Positions 15,296-23,991 of a DNA stretch of 64,000 nucleotides are shown here, piece by piece. Source of the DNA: CBDBCK01 sp965203345 (lineage in GTDB: Bacteria > Chloroflexota > Dehalococcoidia > Lucifugimonadales > Lucifugimonadaceae); NCBI GenBank assembly GCA_965203345.1, contig CBDBCK010000027.1, positions 62,001 through 126,000 of the forward strand, in the 5' to 3' direction. The notes under the pieces were generated by a model. The model searched no databases. It had not been told where the DNA came from and saw only the letters and a list, made by a program, of their open reading frames with translations. Made by a program: the position numbers and the translations under genes. The number at the start of each line of letters is the position of its first letter. Within the stretch, counting starts at the first letter, position 1.

Positions 15296-18200
15296 ATGTC
15301 TCCGCGACGCAAAATAGAGTCCTATTCTCATGAGGGGAAGAAGCGGGTGAACAACCCACCTGTCGGGCTGGTCGACCCCGGAACTGACCCTGACCGAGGG
15401 GAGAAGCGGACTTATGCCTATGACCCTCATCTGGATCCGCAACTGCAATGGGCAGGCAAGGCCGAACATACCAGTTTCGAAGTGCCCACCGTGTCGCTGC
15501 ACGTCCACGAACGCATAGACCCGCGCACGATTGTGAAAGCGGTGAGAAAACGCAACGGTAATGGAACACAGGCGAGCCTGTTTGATGAACAGCGCGACCT
15601 TCCGATTCGGCAGGAAATCGAGTTTTATAAGCATGCGCACAACTGGAGTAATCGCCTGATAGCCGGAGATTCTCTGCTGGTGATGAACTCGCTGTTGCAG
15701 AAGGAAAACATGGCGGGCAAGGTGCAGTGCGTGTATATGGATCCGCCTTATGGAATAAAATACGGCTCCAACTTTCAGCCGTTTGTGAACAAGCGTGATG
15801 TCAGAGATGGCAAGGACGAGGATTTAACCGCCGAGCCGGAGATGATCAAGGCGTTTCGGGATACCTGGGAGTTGGGGATTCATTCTTATTTATCGTATAT
15901 GCGCGACCGACTGTTGCTGGCGAGGGAATTGTTGACGGAGAGTGGCAGTGTGTTTGTACAGATATCGGATGAGAATTTGCATTTTGTCAGATGTGTGTTG
16001 GATGAAGTCTTTGGGAAAGAAAACAAAGTATCTACAATTGTTTGGAAAAAGGGTACGCCGACTAAAAAAACATTACGAAATGCGTTCAATTATCTCTTAT
16101 GGTATGCCAAAGAATTAAGGGAATTAAGATCGGAGAAACTATTCGCAGAAAGGGCAGGATTAGAGGGTACAACCGAAGACCCAAAGAAATTGGCTCTTTG
16201 GGGTGATTTTAACAATGGCAGTACTAGAACGTTGACCACTGATGAAAAAAGAAATATTTTGTCTACACGAGAAAAAGCTAGGGTGTTTAGAGTAGATAAA
16301 GTGATAGAACGAGGTGATGATAATGAAAGAAAATTTGAATTTGAGTTCGATAGGGAAAAACACAAACCAGGCTCTGGTTATGTTTGGCGAGGGAAAAGGC
16401 AACAAATGGAAAAACTTAAGGCCGAGAATCGTTTAGTAAAAACGAAAAAGGGTGTTGGTTTCAAGTTTTATCTAGACGATTATCCGATCATAGAACGGAC
16501 TAATTTTTGGGAGGATACCGCGGGAAATATCAGCAGCATGACATATGTAGTTCAAACCAATGAAAAGATAATCCAACGTTGCCTCTTGATGACCACCGAT
16601 CCCGGCGACCTTGTTTTTGATCCAACCTGCGGCAGCGGCACCACCGCCTATGTTGCTGAACAATGGGGCAGGCGCTGGATCACCTGCGATACCTCCCGTG
16701 TAGCAACCACGCTCGCCAAACAGCGATTGATGACTGCCACTTTTGATTACTACAAACTGGCGTATCCAGATGAAGGCGTAGGTAGCGGTTTTGAATATAA
16801 GAAAGTCCCCCATATCACCTTGAAATCCATCGCCAACGATGAGCCACATGCCACAGAAACTCTTTACGACCAGCCTCTAAAAGACACCAAACGAGCACGC
16901 ATCACTGGTCCGTTCACCGTAGAAGCCGTGCCGTCGCCGACGGTGCATCCGATAGACAACGTCCTTCCCTCTCCCAATGGGAGAGGGATACAGGGTGAGG
17001 GCGATGAGGGCGGTAAGGGCACAGACTTTAAACCTCCCAAACAGTCCATACCTCCCACCATCCTGAAAAATGCCCGCACCCTACGCAAACACCAGACCGA
17101 CGCGGCAACCCTTCTCTGGCATCTCCTGCGAGACCGAAATTTCTGTGGATTCAAATTCCGCCGTCAACATCCGGTTGCCCCCTATATCCTGGACTTCTAC
17201 TGCCATGAAGCACAACTCGGCATAGAGCTGGACGGAGGACAACATAATGAAGGCGCTAAACAAGACGAAGACAAAGAACGGACAGAGTTTCTCAAAGGGA
17301 AGGGTATAAAAGTTATCCGCTTCTGGAATAGTGAGGTGTTAGGGGAGACTGAAGAGGTGCTGGAGAGTGTGTATGATGCCCTCACCCCAGCCCTCTCCCA
17401 GAGGGAGAGGGAGCGGCGGGAGACTGGGGTCTCTATAGGGGATATGAGGCAAGCGTCTGCTACCTCGGATATAGAGCAGGCGTTCGCTGTTTCTACAGAG
17501 GATACAGCCTCCACCATGCAGCCGATAGACAACGTCCCCCCCTCTCCCGCTGGGAGAGGGATACAGGGTGAGGGCAGTGATGACATAGATACCTCCATCG
17601 CCCGTTCCGGCGAAACTCTGCGCCAAAGTGAATGGCGCGACGAACTGCTAAAAACCGGCATCCGCGGCAAGGGAGGGCAACGCATTTCCTTCTCACGCGT
17701 TGAACCGCTGCCCTGCCGTTGGCTCCACGCCGATGCCGAGACTAAACCGGACAATTCCGGACAAGATAGCGTCAAAGAAGCAGCAACGGCGTATGAGCCT
17801 CGCCGCGTTGTGGTTTCATTTGGCCCTGAACACGCGCCACTTGAGCAAAAGCAGGTGGAATTGGCCATTGAGGAAGCACGAAGCCTGGTACCCAAACCCG
17901 AAATAGTCGTCTTCGCCGCGTTTCAATTTGACCCCGAAGCGGCCAAAGACATTGACGAGACTAACTGGCCCGGCATGGTGCTCCTCAAAGCGCAGATGAA
18001 CGCCGATATGCAGACCGGCGACCTGAAGAAAAAACGCGCCAGCAATGAAAGTTTCTGGCTTGTTGGTCAACCGGATATTGGAGTGGAACAAATCCCCGAC
18101 GGCGAACACGCGGGCAAACACCGCGTTTCCGTGCACGGCTTTGACTATTTCAACACCAAAACCGGCGAACTGGAATCCGGCGACAACGAGAAAATAGCCG

Positions 18201-18454
18201 TCTGGATGCTGGATACCGACTACGACGGTCGCACTCTCTACCCAAGCCAGGTCTTCTTTCCCATGGCGGACGCCAAAACAGGCTGGACAAAACTAGCGAA
18301 AAACCTCAGAGCCGAGATAGATGAAACCCTGATAGAGGCCTACAAAGGCACAGAATCCCTACCCTTTGAAATCGGTGAGAATGGCAGAATAGCGGTTAAA
18401 ATCGTGGATGACCGTGGGATTGAGAGTTTGAAGGTGGTCCAGCTGAAAGAATGA
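15296..18454 (+). CDS. Type III-like site-specific DNA methyltransferase (Mod) with an embedded DUF559 nuclease domain
   Basis: This 1052-residue protein is a beta-class amino-methyltransferase: motif IV DPPYGIKY (about residue 148) precedes the SAM-binding motif I DPTCGSGTT (about 441). It should methylate adenine or cytosine amino groups within a recognition site and pair with the Res gene at 24 kb. Codons 231-420 or so, between the two motifs, are AT-rich and look like a replaceable target-recognition segment. Residues 590-695 form a complete DUF559 (Vsr-like endonuclease) domain with LRKHQTDAATLLWHLLRDR, FRRQHPVAPYILDFYC, IELDGGQH and KVIRFWNSEVL. That cassette is bounded by 63-bp direct repeats and keeps the frame. 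After it the Mod C-terminal domain resumes (SGETLRQSEWRDELLKTGIRG). ATG at 15296. Confidence 0.9.
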   Translation: MSPRRKIESYSHEGKKRVNNPPVGLVDPGTDPDRGEKRTYAYDPHLDPQLQWAGKAEHTSFEVPTVSLHVHERIDPRTIVKAVRKRNGNGTQASLFDEQRDLPIRQEIEFYKHAHNWSNRLIAGDSLLVMNSLLQKENMAGKVQCVYMDPPYGIKYGSNFQPFVNKRDVRDGKDEDLTAEPEMIKAFRDTWELGIHSYLSYMRDRLLLARELLTESGSVFVQISDENLHFVRCVLDEVFGKENKVSTIVWKKGTPTKKTLRNAFNYLLWYAKELRELRSEKLFAERAGLEGTTEDPKKLALWGDFNNGSTRTLTTDEKRNILSTREKARVFRVDKVIERGDDNERKFEFEFDREKHKPGSGYVWRGKRQQMEKLKAENRLVKTKKGVGFKFYLDDYPIIERTNFWEDTAGNISSMTYVVQTNEKIIQRCLLMTTDPGDLVFDPTCGSGTTAYVAEQWGRRWITCDTSRVATTLAKQRLMTATFDYYKLAYPDEGVGSGFEYKKVPHITLKSIANDEPHATETLYDQPLKDTKRARITGPFTVEAVPSPTVHPIDNVLPSPNGRGIQGEGDEGGKGTDFKPPKQSIPPTILKNARTLRKHQTDAATLLWHLLRDRNFCGFKFRRQHPVAPYILDFYCHEAQLGIELDGGQHNEGAKQDEDKERTEFLKGKGIKVIRFWNSEVLGETEEVLESVYDALTPALSQRERERRETGVSIGDMRQASATSDIEQAFAVSTEDTASTMQPIDNVPPSPAGRGIQGEGSDDIDTSIARSGETLRQSEWRDELLKTGIRGKGGQRISFSRVEPLPCRWLHADAETKPDNSGQDSVKEAATAYEPRRVVVSFGPEHAPLEQKQVELAIEEARSLVPKPEIVVFAAFQFDPEAAKDIDETNWPGMVLLKAQMNADMQTGDLKKKRASNESFWLVGQPDIGVEQIPDGEHAGKHRVSVHGFDYFNTKTGELESGDNEKIAVWMLDTDYDGRTLYPSQVFFPMADAKTGWTKLAKNLRAEIDETLIEAYKGTESLPFEIGENGRIAVKIVDDRGIESLKVVQLKE
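16945..17007 (+). repeat. Direct repeat copy 1 with REP-like palindrome, left edge of the DUF559 cassette
   Basis: This 63-base unit matches 17518-17580 at 56 of 63 positions. It contains the palindrome CCCTCTCCC-aat-GGGAGAGGG (16967-16987) followed by ATACAGGGTGAGGGC. Its first 20 bases (encoding HPIDNV) look like host coding sequence. It is translated in frame within the methyltransferase gene. Confidence 0.85.
17378..17411 (-). repeat. Inverted partial copy of the REP-like palindrome
   Basis: Directly after the DUF559 domain the same element appears in opposite orientation: GCCCTCACCCC followed by CCCTCTCCC-aga-GGGAGAGGG. It lacks the 20-base lead of the two direct copies. Together the three copies give a direct-inverted-direct layout around the nuclease domain. 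Confidence 0.75.
17518..17580 (+). repeat. Direct repeat copy 2 with REP-like palindrome, right edge of the DUF559 cassette
   Basis: This is the second 63-base copy, 573 bases after the first, an exact multiple of three (191 codons). It again begins with a PIDNV-coding lead and has the palindrome CCCTCTCCC-gct-GGGAGAGGG. Methyltransferase sequence resumes soon afterwards. Confidence 0.85.
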
Positions 18455-18553
18455 CAATGCAAGGAGCCAAATCCCCGGGACAATTACGGTGGTAAATGGA
18501 CGCTCCGAAAACTGGACATATTAGCGGGTTACCTGAATGTTTACACTACTGCA

Positions 18554-19315
18554 ATGAAGAATCAGCACTTCAAATTGATGTATATTGATGCCTTCGCTGG
18601 AACCGGCCAAGTACCGTTGGACAGACGCGACCGGGAGAATAAGCAAAAGTCTATAGAGGGTTCGGCAGCAAGAGCTGTCAACATTGATAATAAGCCTTTT
18701 GATAGATTGATTTTTATTGAGAAGGATCCTAAACGATGCAATCAACTGAAAGAATTGAAACGGAAGTACCCATACCGAAAGATCGGCATTGAAAACGCGG
18801 AGGCGAACGATTTTTTACAAAGATTTCAGGAGAACCGGACTGGGTGGAGAGGTGTCCTTTTTCTTGATCCTTTTGCTACGCAAGTCAAATGGGCAACTAT
18901 AGAAAGAATCGCAAATCTTAATACACTGGATACTTGGATTTTGTTTCCGTTGAGCGCAATTGCTAGGATGTTGCCAAGAAATAGGTCCCCTGAAGATATT
19001 CCTGATGCTTGGCAGAAGCGCTTAACGCGCGTATTTGGTGATGAGAATTGGAAGGCTTTATATAAAGTAAGCCCTCAGTTATCTTTGTTTGGTGATCTGA
19101 TCATTGATAGGGATCCAGGTACCGGTGGAATTTTACGTATATATAAATGTAAACTGAAGGAGTTATTTGGTGATCGCTTTCTTGAAGAGTCAATAACTCT
19201 GAAAAATTCCAGAAATTCGCCACTCTTTGAAATTCTTTTTTGTGTAGGTCACCCCAAAGGTGTCCCGCTTGCAAAAAAGATTGCACGGAACATTATTGGT
19301 ATTGATGGTCTGTAA
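18554..19315 (+). CDS. tcmP: Three-Cys-motif partner protein TcmP
   Basis: The product matches the TcmP family, which is encoded beside proteins with a three-Cys motif. It shows a Rossmann-like SAM-binding opening (YIDAFAGTG), an acidic strand (FIEKD) and a FLDPFATQVKW motif. Biochemical function is unknown; the fold suggests a methyltransferase-like role. The first ATG is at 18554. The same frame upstream, back to about 18470, encodes GGKWTLRKLDILAGYL, which fits the usual family N-terminus, but no ATG, GTG or TTG exists in that frame after the mod stop at 18452. An ATG at 18457 lies one frame off. The N-terminus is therefore uncertain: a frameshift or an unconventional start. DUF5131 follows after 2 bases. 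Confidence 0.85.
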   Translation: MKNQHFKLMYIDAFAGTGQVPLDRRDRENKQKSIEGSAARAVNIDNKPFDRLIFIEKDPKRCNQLKELKRKYPYRKIGIENAEANDFLQRFQENRTGWRGVLFLDPFATQVKWATIERIANLNTLDTWILFPLSAIARMLPRNRSPEDIPDAWQKRLTRVFGDENWKALYKVSPQLSLFGDLIIDRDPGTGGILRIYKCKLKELFGDRFLEESITLKNSRNSPLFEILFCVGHPKGVPLAKKIARNIIGIDGL

Positions 19316-19317
19316 TA

Positions 19318-20055
19318 ATGTCAGCTGTTTCTAAAATCGAGTGGACGGAAGTCACCTGGAATCCGGTAACCGGCTGCAGTAAAATCAGCCATGGTTGTAA
19401 GCACTGCTACGCTGAACGCATGTCGCGGAGATTGCAAAAGATGGGTCTCAGAAAATATCAAAACAGGTTCAAGGTTACCGTCCATCCTGCCGCGCTGGAA
19501 GAACCGCTGAAATGGAAAAAGCCGCGTGTAGTTTTTGTAAACTCAATGAGCGATTTGTTCCATTCCGTAGTGCCTACAGAGTTTATTGAGTCAGTTTTTG
19601 ATGTGATGAACCGTGCTCATCAGCATACATTCCAGGTTTTGACCAAACGTCCTGGTCGAGTGAGGAAACTTAACAAAAAACTGAACTGGACGCCGAATAT
19701 ATGGATGGGTGTAAGCATAGAATCGGAGAGGTGGTTACCACGCCTGGACATCCTGAAACAGGTAGATGCTCACATAAAGTTTTTATCGCTTGAGCCATTA
19801 CTTGGACCGTTACCCAATATCGGTCTTTCAGGTATAGATTGGGTGATTGTAGGCGGGGAATCCGGCCCCGGTGCGAGATCCATGGAGACCGAATGGGTGC
19901 AAGAAATTCGGGACAACTGCATTGAGAGCAATACTTCCTTCTTCTTTAAGCAGTGGGGAGGCGTTTTCAAGAAACGCACAGGACGGATACTGGATAACAG
20001 GACGTGGGACCAGATGCCAGGGTTGAAGGTTGTAGAGGTAACAGAAAGTGAGTAG
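19318..20055 (+). CDS. DUF5131 (phage Gp37/Gp68-like) three-Cys-motif protein
   Basis: The 245-residue product opens with IEWTEVTWNPVTGC and has three Cys in a C-x6-C-x2-C pattern (Cys20, Cys27, Cys30) followed by YAE, the signature of this family. The pattern recalls, but differs from, the CX3CX2C [4Fe-4S] motif of radical SAM enzymes, so an iron-sulfur or metal site is plausible. Further blocks are FVNSMSDLFH, LTKRPGRV, WMGVSIESE and VIVGGESGPGARSM. Function is not established. It is the expected partner of tcmP, 2 bases upstream, and its last codons overlap the next gene by 8 bases, so all three are translationally linked. Confidence 0.9.
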   Translation: MSAVSKIEWTEVTWNPVTGCSKISHGCKHCYAERMSRRLQKMGLRKYQNRFKVTVHPAALEEPLKWKKPRVVFVNSMSDLFHSVVPTEFIESVFDVMNRAHQHTFQVLTKRPGRVRKLNKKLNWTPNIWMGVSIESERWLPRLDILKQVDAHIKFLSLEPLLGPLPNIGLSGIDWVIVGGESGPGARSMETEWVQEIRDNCIESNTSFFFKQWGGVFKKRTGRILDNRTWDQMPGLKVVEVTESE

Positions 20056-22744
20056 TGAAATAGAATACAGGGGAGCGCGTTTTTACAAATGTGCCTTGCA
20101 AGTTAATTCCTATAAGTACAACAAAGAGTTTCGCGGTGGGGAAAGTCAAGACGAGCACATTTATAACGAGCAGATATTTACGCATTGCCGTAACAATGAC
20201 ATTGCCGTGGTTGGTCTCGCTGATCATGGCCGGGTTGATAGTTCGAAAACGTTACGATGTTATCTAGCTCAAGAAGGCATTGTAGTGTTTCCGGGATTTG
20301 AGATAGCAAGCTCGGAAAAAATTCACATGGTTTGCTTGTACCCAGAAAACACAGCAGAACCTCAGCTCAATCAGTTTCTTGGCCAATTGATGGGAGCAAA
20401 CAGCTCCAAACTAGGTTATACTCCTACACATCCGTCTTCCTTGAGTTGCGAAGAAATAGCAAAAAAGATTCTCATGGATCAGAATGGATTTTGGTATGCG
20501 GCGCATGCCACCGGGAACAATGGTCTGCTCAGGCTGTCGGGGGCTGGAGATAACTATGTCCATATTTGGAAGAACGACGATTTGGTCGTGGCAATCCAAA
20601 TCCCAGGGAAAATTGAAGATTTGAATGTTGATGATAAGAAAGATTTAAAAAAATATAGACAAATTATAGACAATAAAAATCCAGACTATAAAAGGGAAAA
20701 AAGTATTGTTGTTATAAATGCCAAGGATATTTCTCAACCTAAAGATTTATCAAAATCTTCTGTCTCCTGTTGTGTCAAGATGACCGATGCTAATTTCCAA
20801 GCATTCAAAGATGCATTTAAGGATCCACAGTCTCGTATTCGTCTCAATCATGAAATTCCCCGGAAGCCAATTTCTGCCATCAAATCTATTCGTTGGTCTG
20901 GAGCAGGTTTGTTTGAAACTCAAGAATTGGCACTTTCCGACAACCTTAATACAGTGATTGGTGGACGAGGTACTGGGAAATCAACACTCATTGAAAGTAT
21001 TCGCTTTGTACTGGATTTACGCATACATGGCGCTGATAGCAAGTCTGTGGAAAATATCCGATCAAGCAATCTAAAAAACTCAGAAATTGAACTAACCGTG
21101 CGTTGTGGCTCGCAACACGGGGAAACCTATGTTATCAGCCGTCGTTTTGGTGAAGCACCGATTGTCAAGAGGGAAAATGGGGAGTTTTCACGGATGACTC
21201 CCCGAGATCTTCTACCTGAAATAGAGTTACTTGGACAAAATGAAATATTGAGAATTGAGGAAAATGAAACTAATAAATTAGCATTGCTGGGGAAATTTCT
21301 ACCCAATACTCAAAAATTTTCCGATCAAATTGATGTAATGAAAAGGAAATTGTCTAATAATCGTGAAAAAATTATTTCTGCACAAGATAAATTTGATCTT
21401 ATCGAACATAAAATCAACAAAGAAGGGAAGCTCGAAGAACAGAGACAACAATATCATAAGCTGGGTATTGAGGAAAAACTTAAGAATAGCGCCTTGCTGG
21501 AGAAAGAATTAAGAATAAAAGAAAGAATAGATAATCAATTTATCCGTATCAGAGAATGGCTTGATCAATACACAGATATATTCGACCTTAATTTTCTGCA
21601 GGATAGAAACATTCAAAACGTGCCAACCAAAGCACTTATATCTCAAATTAGAAGTGATCTTGAACAGTTAAAAATGTTGTTGGATAATTTGATTCACCAA
21701 GCAAGTCAGGAAATAGAAAAGACAAACTTATCCTACCGATCTAAGCAAGAAGCCTGGAATGAACAATCAAACGAAATCCGCAATCAGATTAACCAAGCAA
21801 TAGCTCAATTGCCGGATCAAGAAGGTAAATCAGGCAAAGAGATTGGTAGTAACTACCAGAAGATCATTTCTGATCTGACATCTATACAACATGATAAAGA
21901 AGAATATGAAAGGCAAAAAGTCTTGATTAGTACTCTGATGAAAGAACGTCATTCGCTGTTGGAAGAATATCGCGACACTGCAGTTAAGAGATTTGGTGCC
22001 ATGAGAGAAGGGATAAAAAAGTTGAACAAAGAGGGACTTAGAGGAAAACTGAGGATCAATGTATCACGTTGTAAAAATATAGAGTCTCTTAAAGATTTTA
22101 TGCTGAATTTGACTGGCGTTGGTGCAGCAAGGATTAAATGGCTTGATGATGTTGAAGAACAAATAGATTTGATACGGTGGTCAGAATGGATTAAGGACAA
22201 ATCAGAGGATAGATTTAAAGAGAAATACAGTAGCTTAGGCTTGTCCGATTCAACCATTGATAGACTAATTGCAGTTAGTCTTAAACAACGTTTGGAATTG
22301 GAAGAGATTGAACTTGAAGACACTGTGGACATTGAATTGAATGTTGCTCATGAAGGTGAAGCAGGGAGATATGTGCCGATGGAAAATCTTTCTGTGGGAC
22401 AGAAATGTACTGCTATTCTTAATTTATTACTCATGCAATTGAATGACCCTTTGATCATTGATCAGCCAGAAGATAACCTTGATAATTCTTTTATTGCCGA
22501 GCGTATTGTCAGCGAACTGAGGAATCTGAAAACCAGTAGACAGTTTTTGTTTGCAACCCATAACGCTAATATCCCAGTATTCGGCGATGCAGAATTGATA
22601 GTAATTCTGGAAAACGAAGGATCAAAGGCACCAACCAAAAGTGTAGGTTCCATTGATAGCCTCGGTATTCGCGGTCAGGCAGCACAGATACTTGAGGGTG
22701 GAAAAGCTGCATTTGATATGCGAAAGGAAAAATATGGATTCTAA
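20048..22744 (+). CDS. TrlF-type protein: PHP domain plus SMC-like ABC ATPase
   Basis: The 898-residue protein joins an N-terminal PHP phosphoesterase-like domain (metal-site features LADHG near residue 58, FPGFEI near 82 and HATG near 158) to an SMC/RecN-type ATPase. Walker A is GGRGTGKST (about 305-313), then a long helical coiled-coil (about 420-690), the signature LSVGQ (about 780), Walker B LIIDQPEDNLD (about 802) and the ATHN His loop (about 838). Proteins of this design are thought to act on nucleic acids and often sit in defence loci. The GTG start overlaps DUF5131 by 8 bases. The gene is noticeably AT-rich against the housekeeping genes, suggesting transfer. Confidence 0.88.
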   Translation: MSSEIEYRGARFYKCALQVNSYKYNKEFRGGESQDEHIYNEQIFTHCRNNDIAVVGLADHGRVDSSKTLRCYLAQEGIVVFPGFEIASSEKIHMVCLYPENTAEPQLNQFLGQLMGANSSKLGYTPTHPSSLSCEEIAKKILMDQNGFWYAAHATGNNGLLRLSGAGDNYVHIWKNDDLVVAIQIPGKIEDLNVDDKKDLKKYRQIIDNKNPDYKREKSIVVINAKDISQPKDLSKSSVSCCVKMTDANFQAFKDAFKDPQSRIRLNHEIPRKPISAIKSIRWSGAGLFETQELALSDNLNTVIGGRGTGKSTLIESIRFVLDLRIHGADSKSVENIRSSNLKNSEIELTVRCGSQHGETYVISRRFGEAPIVKRENGEFSRMTPRDLLPEIELLGQNEILRIEENETNKLALLGKFLPNTQKFSDQIDVMKRKLSNNREKIISAQDKFDLIEHKINKEGKLEEQRQQYHKLGIEEKLKNSALLEKELRIKERIDNQFIRIREWLDQYTDIFDLNFLQDRNIQNVPTKALISQIRSDLEQLKMLLDNLIHQASQEIEKTNLSYRSKQEAWNEQSNEIRNQINQAIAQLPDQEGKSGKEIGSNYQKIISDLTSIQHDKEEYERQKVLISTLMKERHSLLEEYRDTAVKRFGAMREGIKKLNKEGLRGKLRINVSRCKNIESLKDFMLNLTGVGAARIKWLDDVEEQIDLIRWSEWIKDKSEDRFKEKYSSLGLSDSTIDRLIAVSLKQRLELEEIELEDTVDIELNVAHEGEAGRYVPMENLSVGQKCTAILNLLLMQLNDPLIIDQPEDNLDNSFIAERIVSELRNLKTSRQFLFATHNANIPVFGDAELIVILENEGSKAPTKSVGSIDSLGIRGQAAQILEGGKAAFDMRKEKYGF

Positions 22745-22747
22745 GTT

Positions 22748-23960
22748 ATGTTAATAAGCGAAATTTTGGAGATGTTGAATCAGCATGAAGGGGCGAAACT
22801 GGAATTCAAGCTAGACGATTTTACGTGCTGAACGCCTAGCAAGAGGAATCGTGTCTTTTGCCAATATGAACGGCGGGCATATTGTGCTCGGTGTAGAAAA
22901 TAAGACGAAGATAATCATCGGTGTGCAACGTGAAAATTTACAGGCATGGGTTATGGATACTGTAATTGGCAGGCACGTTCATCCTCACATACTTCCAGAC
23001 TATGAAGAAGTCGTCGTGGAAGGAAAAAAGGTTGTAGTGCTGACTATTCCTATGGGTGTAGCTAAACCCTATACCGTGAGACACGACAATCGCGAAGACA
23101 TATATGTCCGTTACGGCGATACGTGTCAATTGGCATCCCGAGAACAGCAAGCCAGATTATTCGCATCCGGTGGACTGGTTTCGGCGGAAAAATTTCCCGT
23201 ATATGGTTCAGTTGCTGATGAATTGGACGTCCACCGTTATCAGGAATACTTTGTTGAAATCTTAAAAGAAGAAGAAAGATCAAATTGGCATGAGTTTCTG
23301 GTCAATAGAAGTTTTTTAATCGGTGAAGGAAATGCTCTGTATTGCAGCTATTTTGCCTATGCGCTGTTTGGGAAAAACCCTCAAGTCAAGCTTCCTCAAT
23401 CTGGTGTAAGGGTGACGGTATATCCTGGCAGTGATAAAGACTACCAAACCCTTCTTGATGAACATTTAAATTCGGCACTGGTTGAACTTCGTGGACATTA
23501 TACTGACAATAATCCGGTCGAAAAGGCATTGCATGACAAAGTTGTTGATATTCTGAAACCTTTTATCAGCCGAGAATATATGAAGGGAAGCACCCGACAG
23601 CGACATTGGGATTATCCTCTTGAAGCTCTTAGGGAGTTGCTTGTCAATGCCTTCATTCATCGTGACTGGACGAAACAGAACTATGTGCGTGTAGTTGTTT
23701 ACAGTAACCGCCTAGAGGTTATCAGTCCAGGTGCGTTCCCCAATGGTATAACTATAGAAAAAATAAAATATGGTGAACAGTCACAACGAAACCCTACTTG
23801 TATAAGAATATTTAGGGATTACGGTTATCTTGAAGATCAAGGGATGGGTATTCGTCGGAAAGTGATTCCGTCAATGTTGAAACACACGGGAAGAGAGCCA
23901 GAATTTGAGACTGGAGAAGATGAAGATCATGTCAAGGTAACGCTCTGGAAGGGCAGTTAA
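22748..23960 (+). CDS. AlbA_2 / RecG-like ATP-binding protein (one-base frameshift near the start)
   Basis: The ATG at 22748, 3 bases after the PHP-ATPase stop, begins MLISEILEMLNQHEGAKLEFK, the standard opening of AlbA_2 (Schlafen-type) proteins. The frame then hits a TGA at 22828. In the next frame the family continues at once with RAERLARGIVSFANMNGG and runs intact to 23960, with ALRELLVNAFIHRDW (an HATPase_c_4-like block) and EDQGMGIRRKVIPSM near the end. One extra T in the run at 22819-22822 accounts for the break. Members are described as putative transcriptional regulators or helicase-related, with no firm activity. From 22851 the second frame alone gives 369 residues. It sits directly ahead of res in the operon. 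Confidence 0.8.
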
Positions 23961-23991
23961 TCCATTGTCCATTAAGGGCCGTACTGTTCAA

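Noticed and set aside
17197..17895. Long open frame on the minus strand through the Mod gene (232 codons)
   Set aside because: It is antisense to the conserved Mod and DUF559 coding sequence and its composition is low complexity from the repeats; no family-like pattern.
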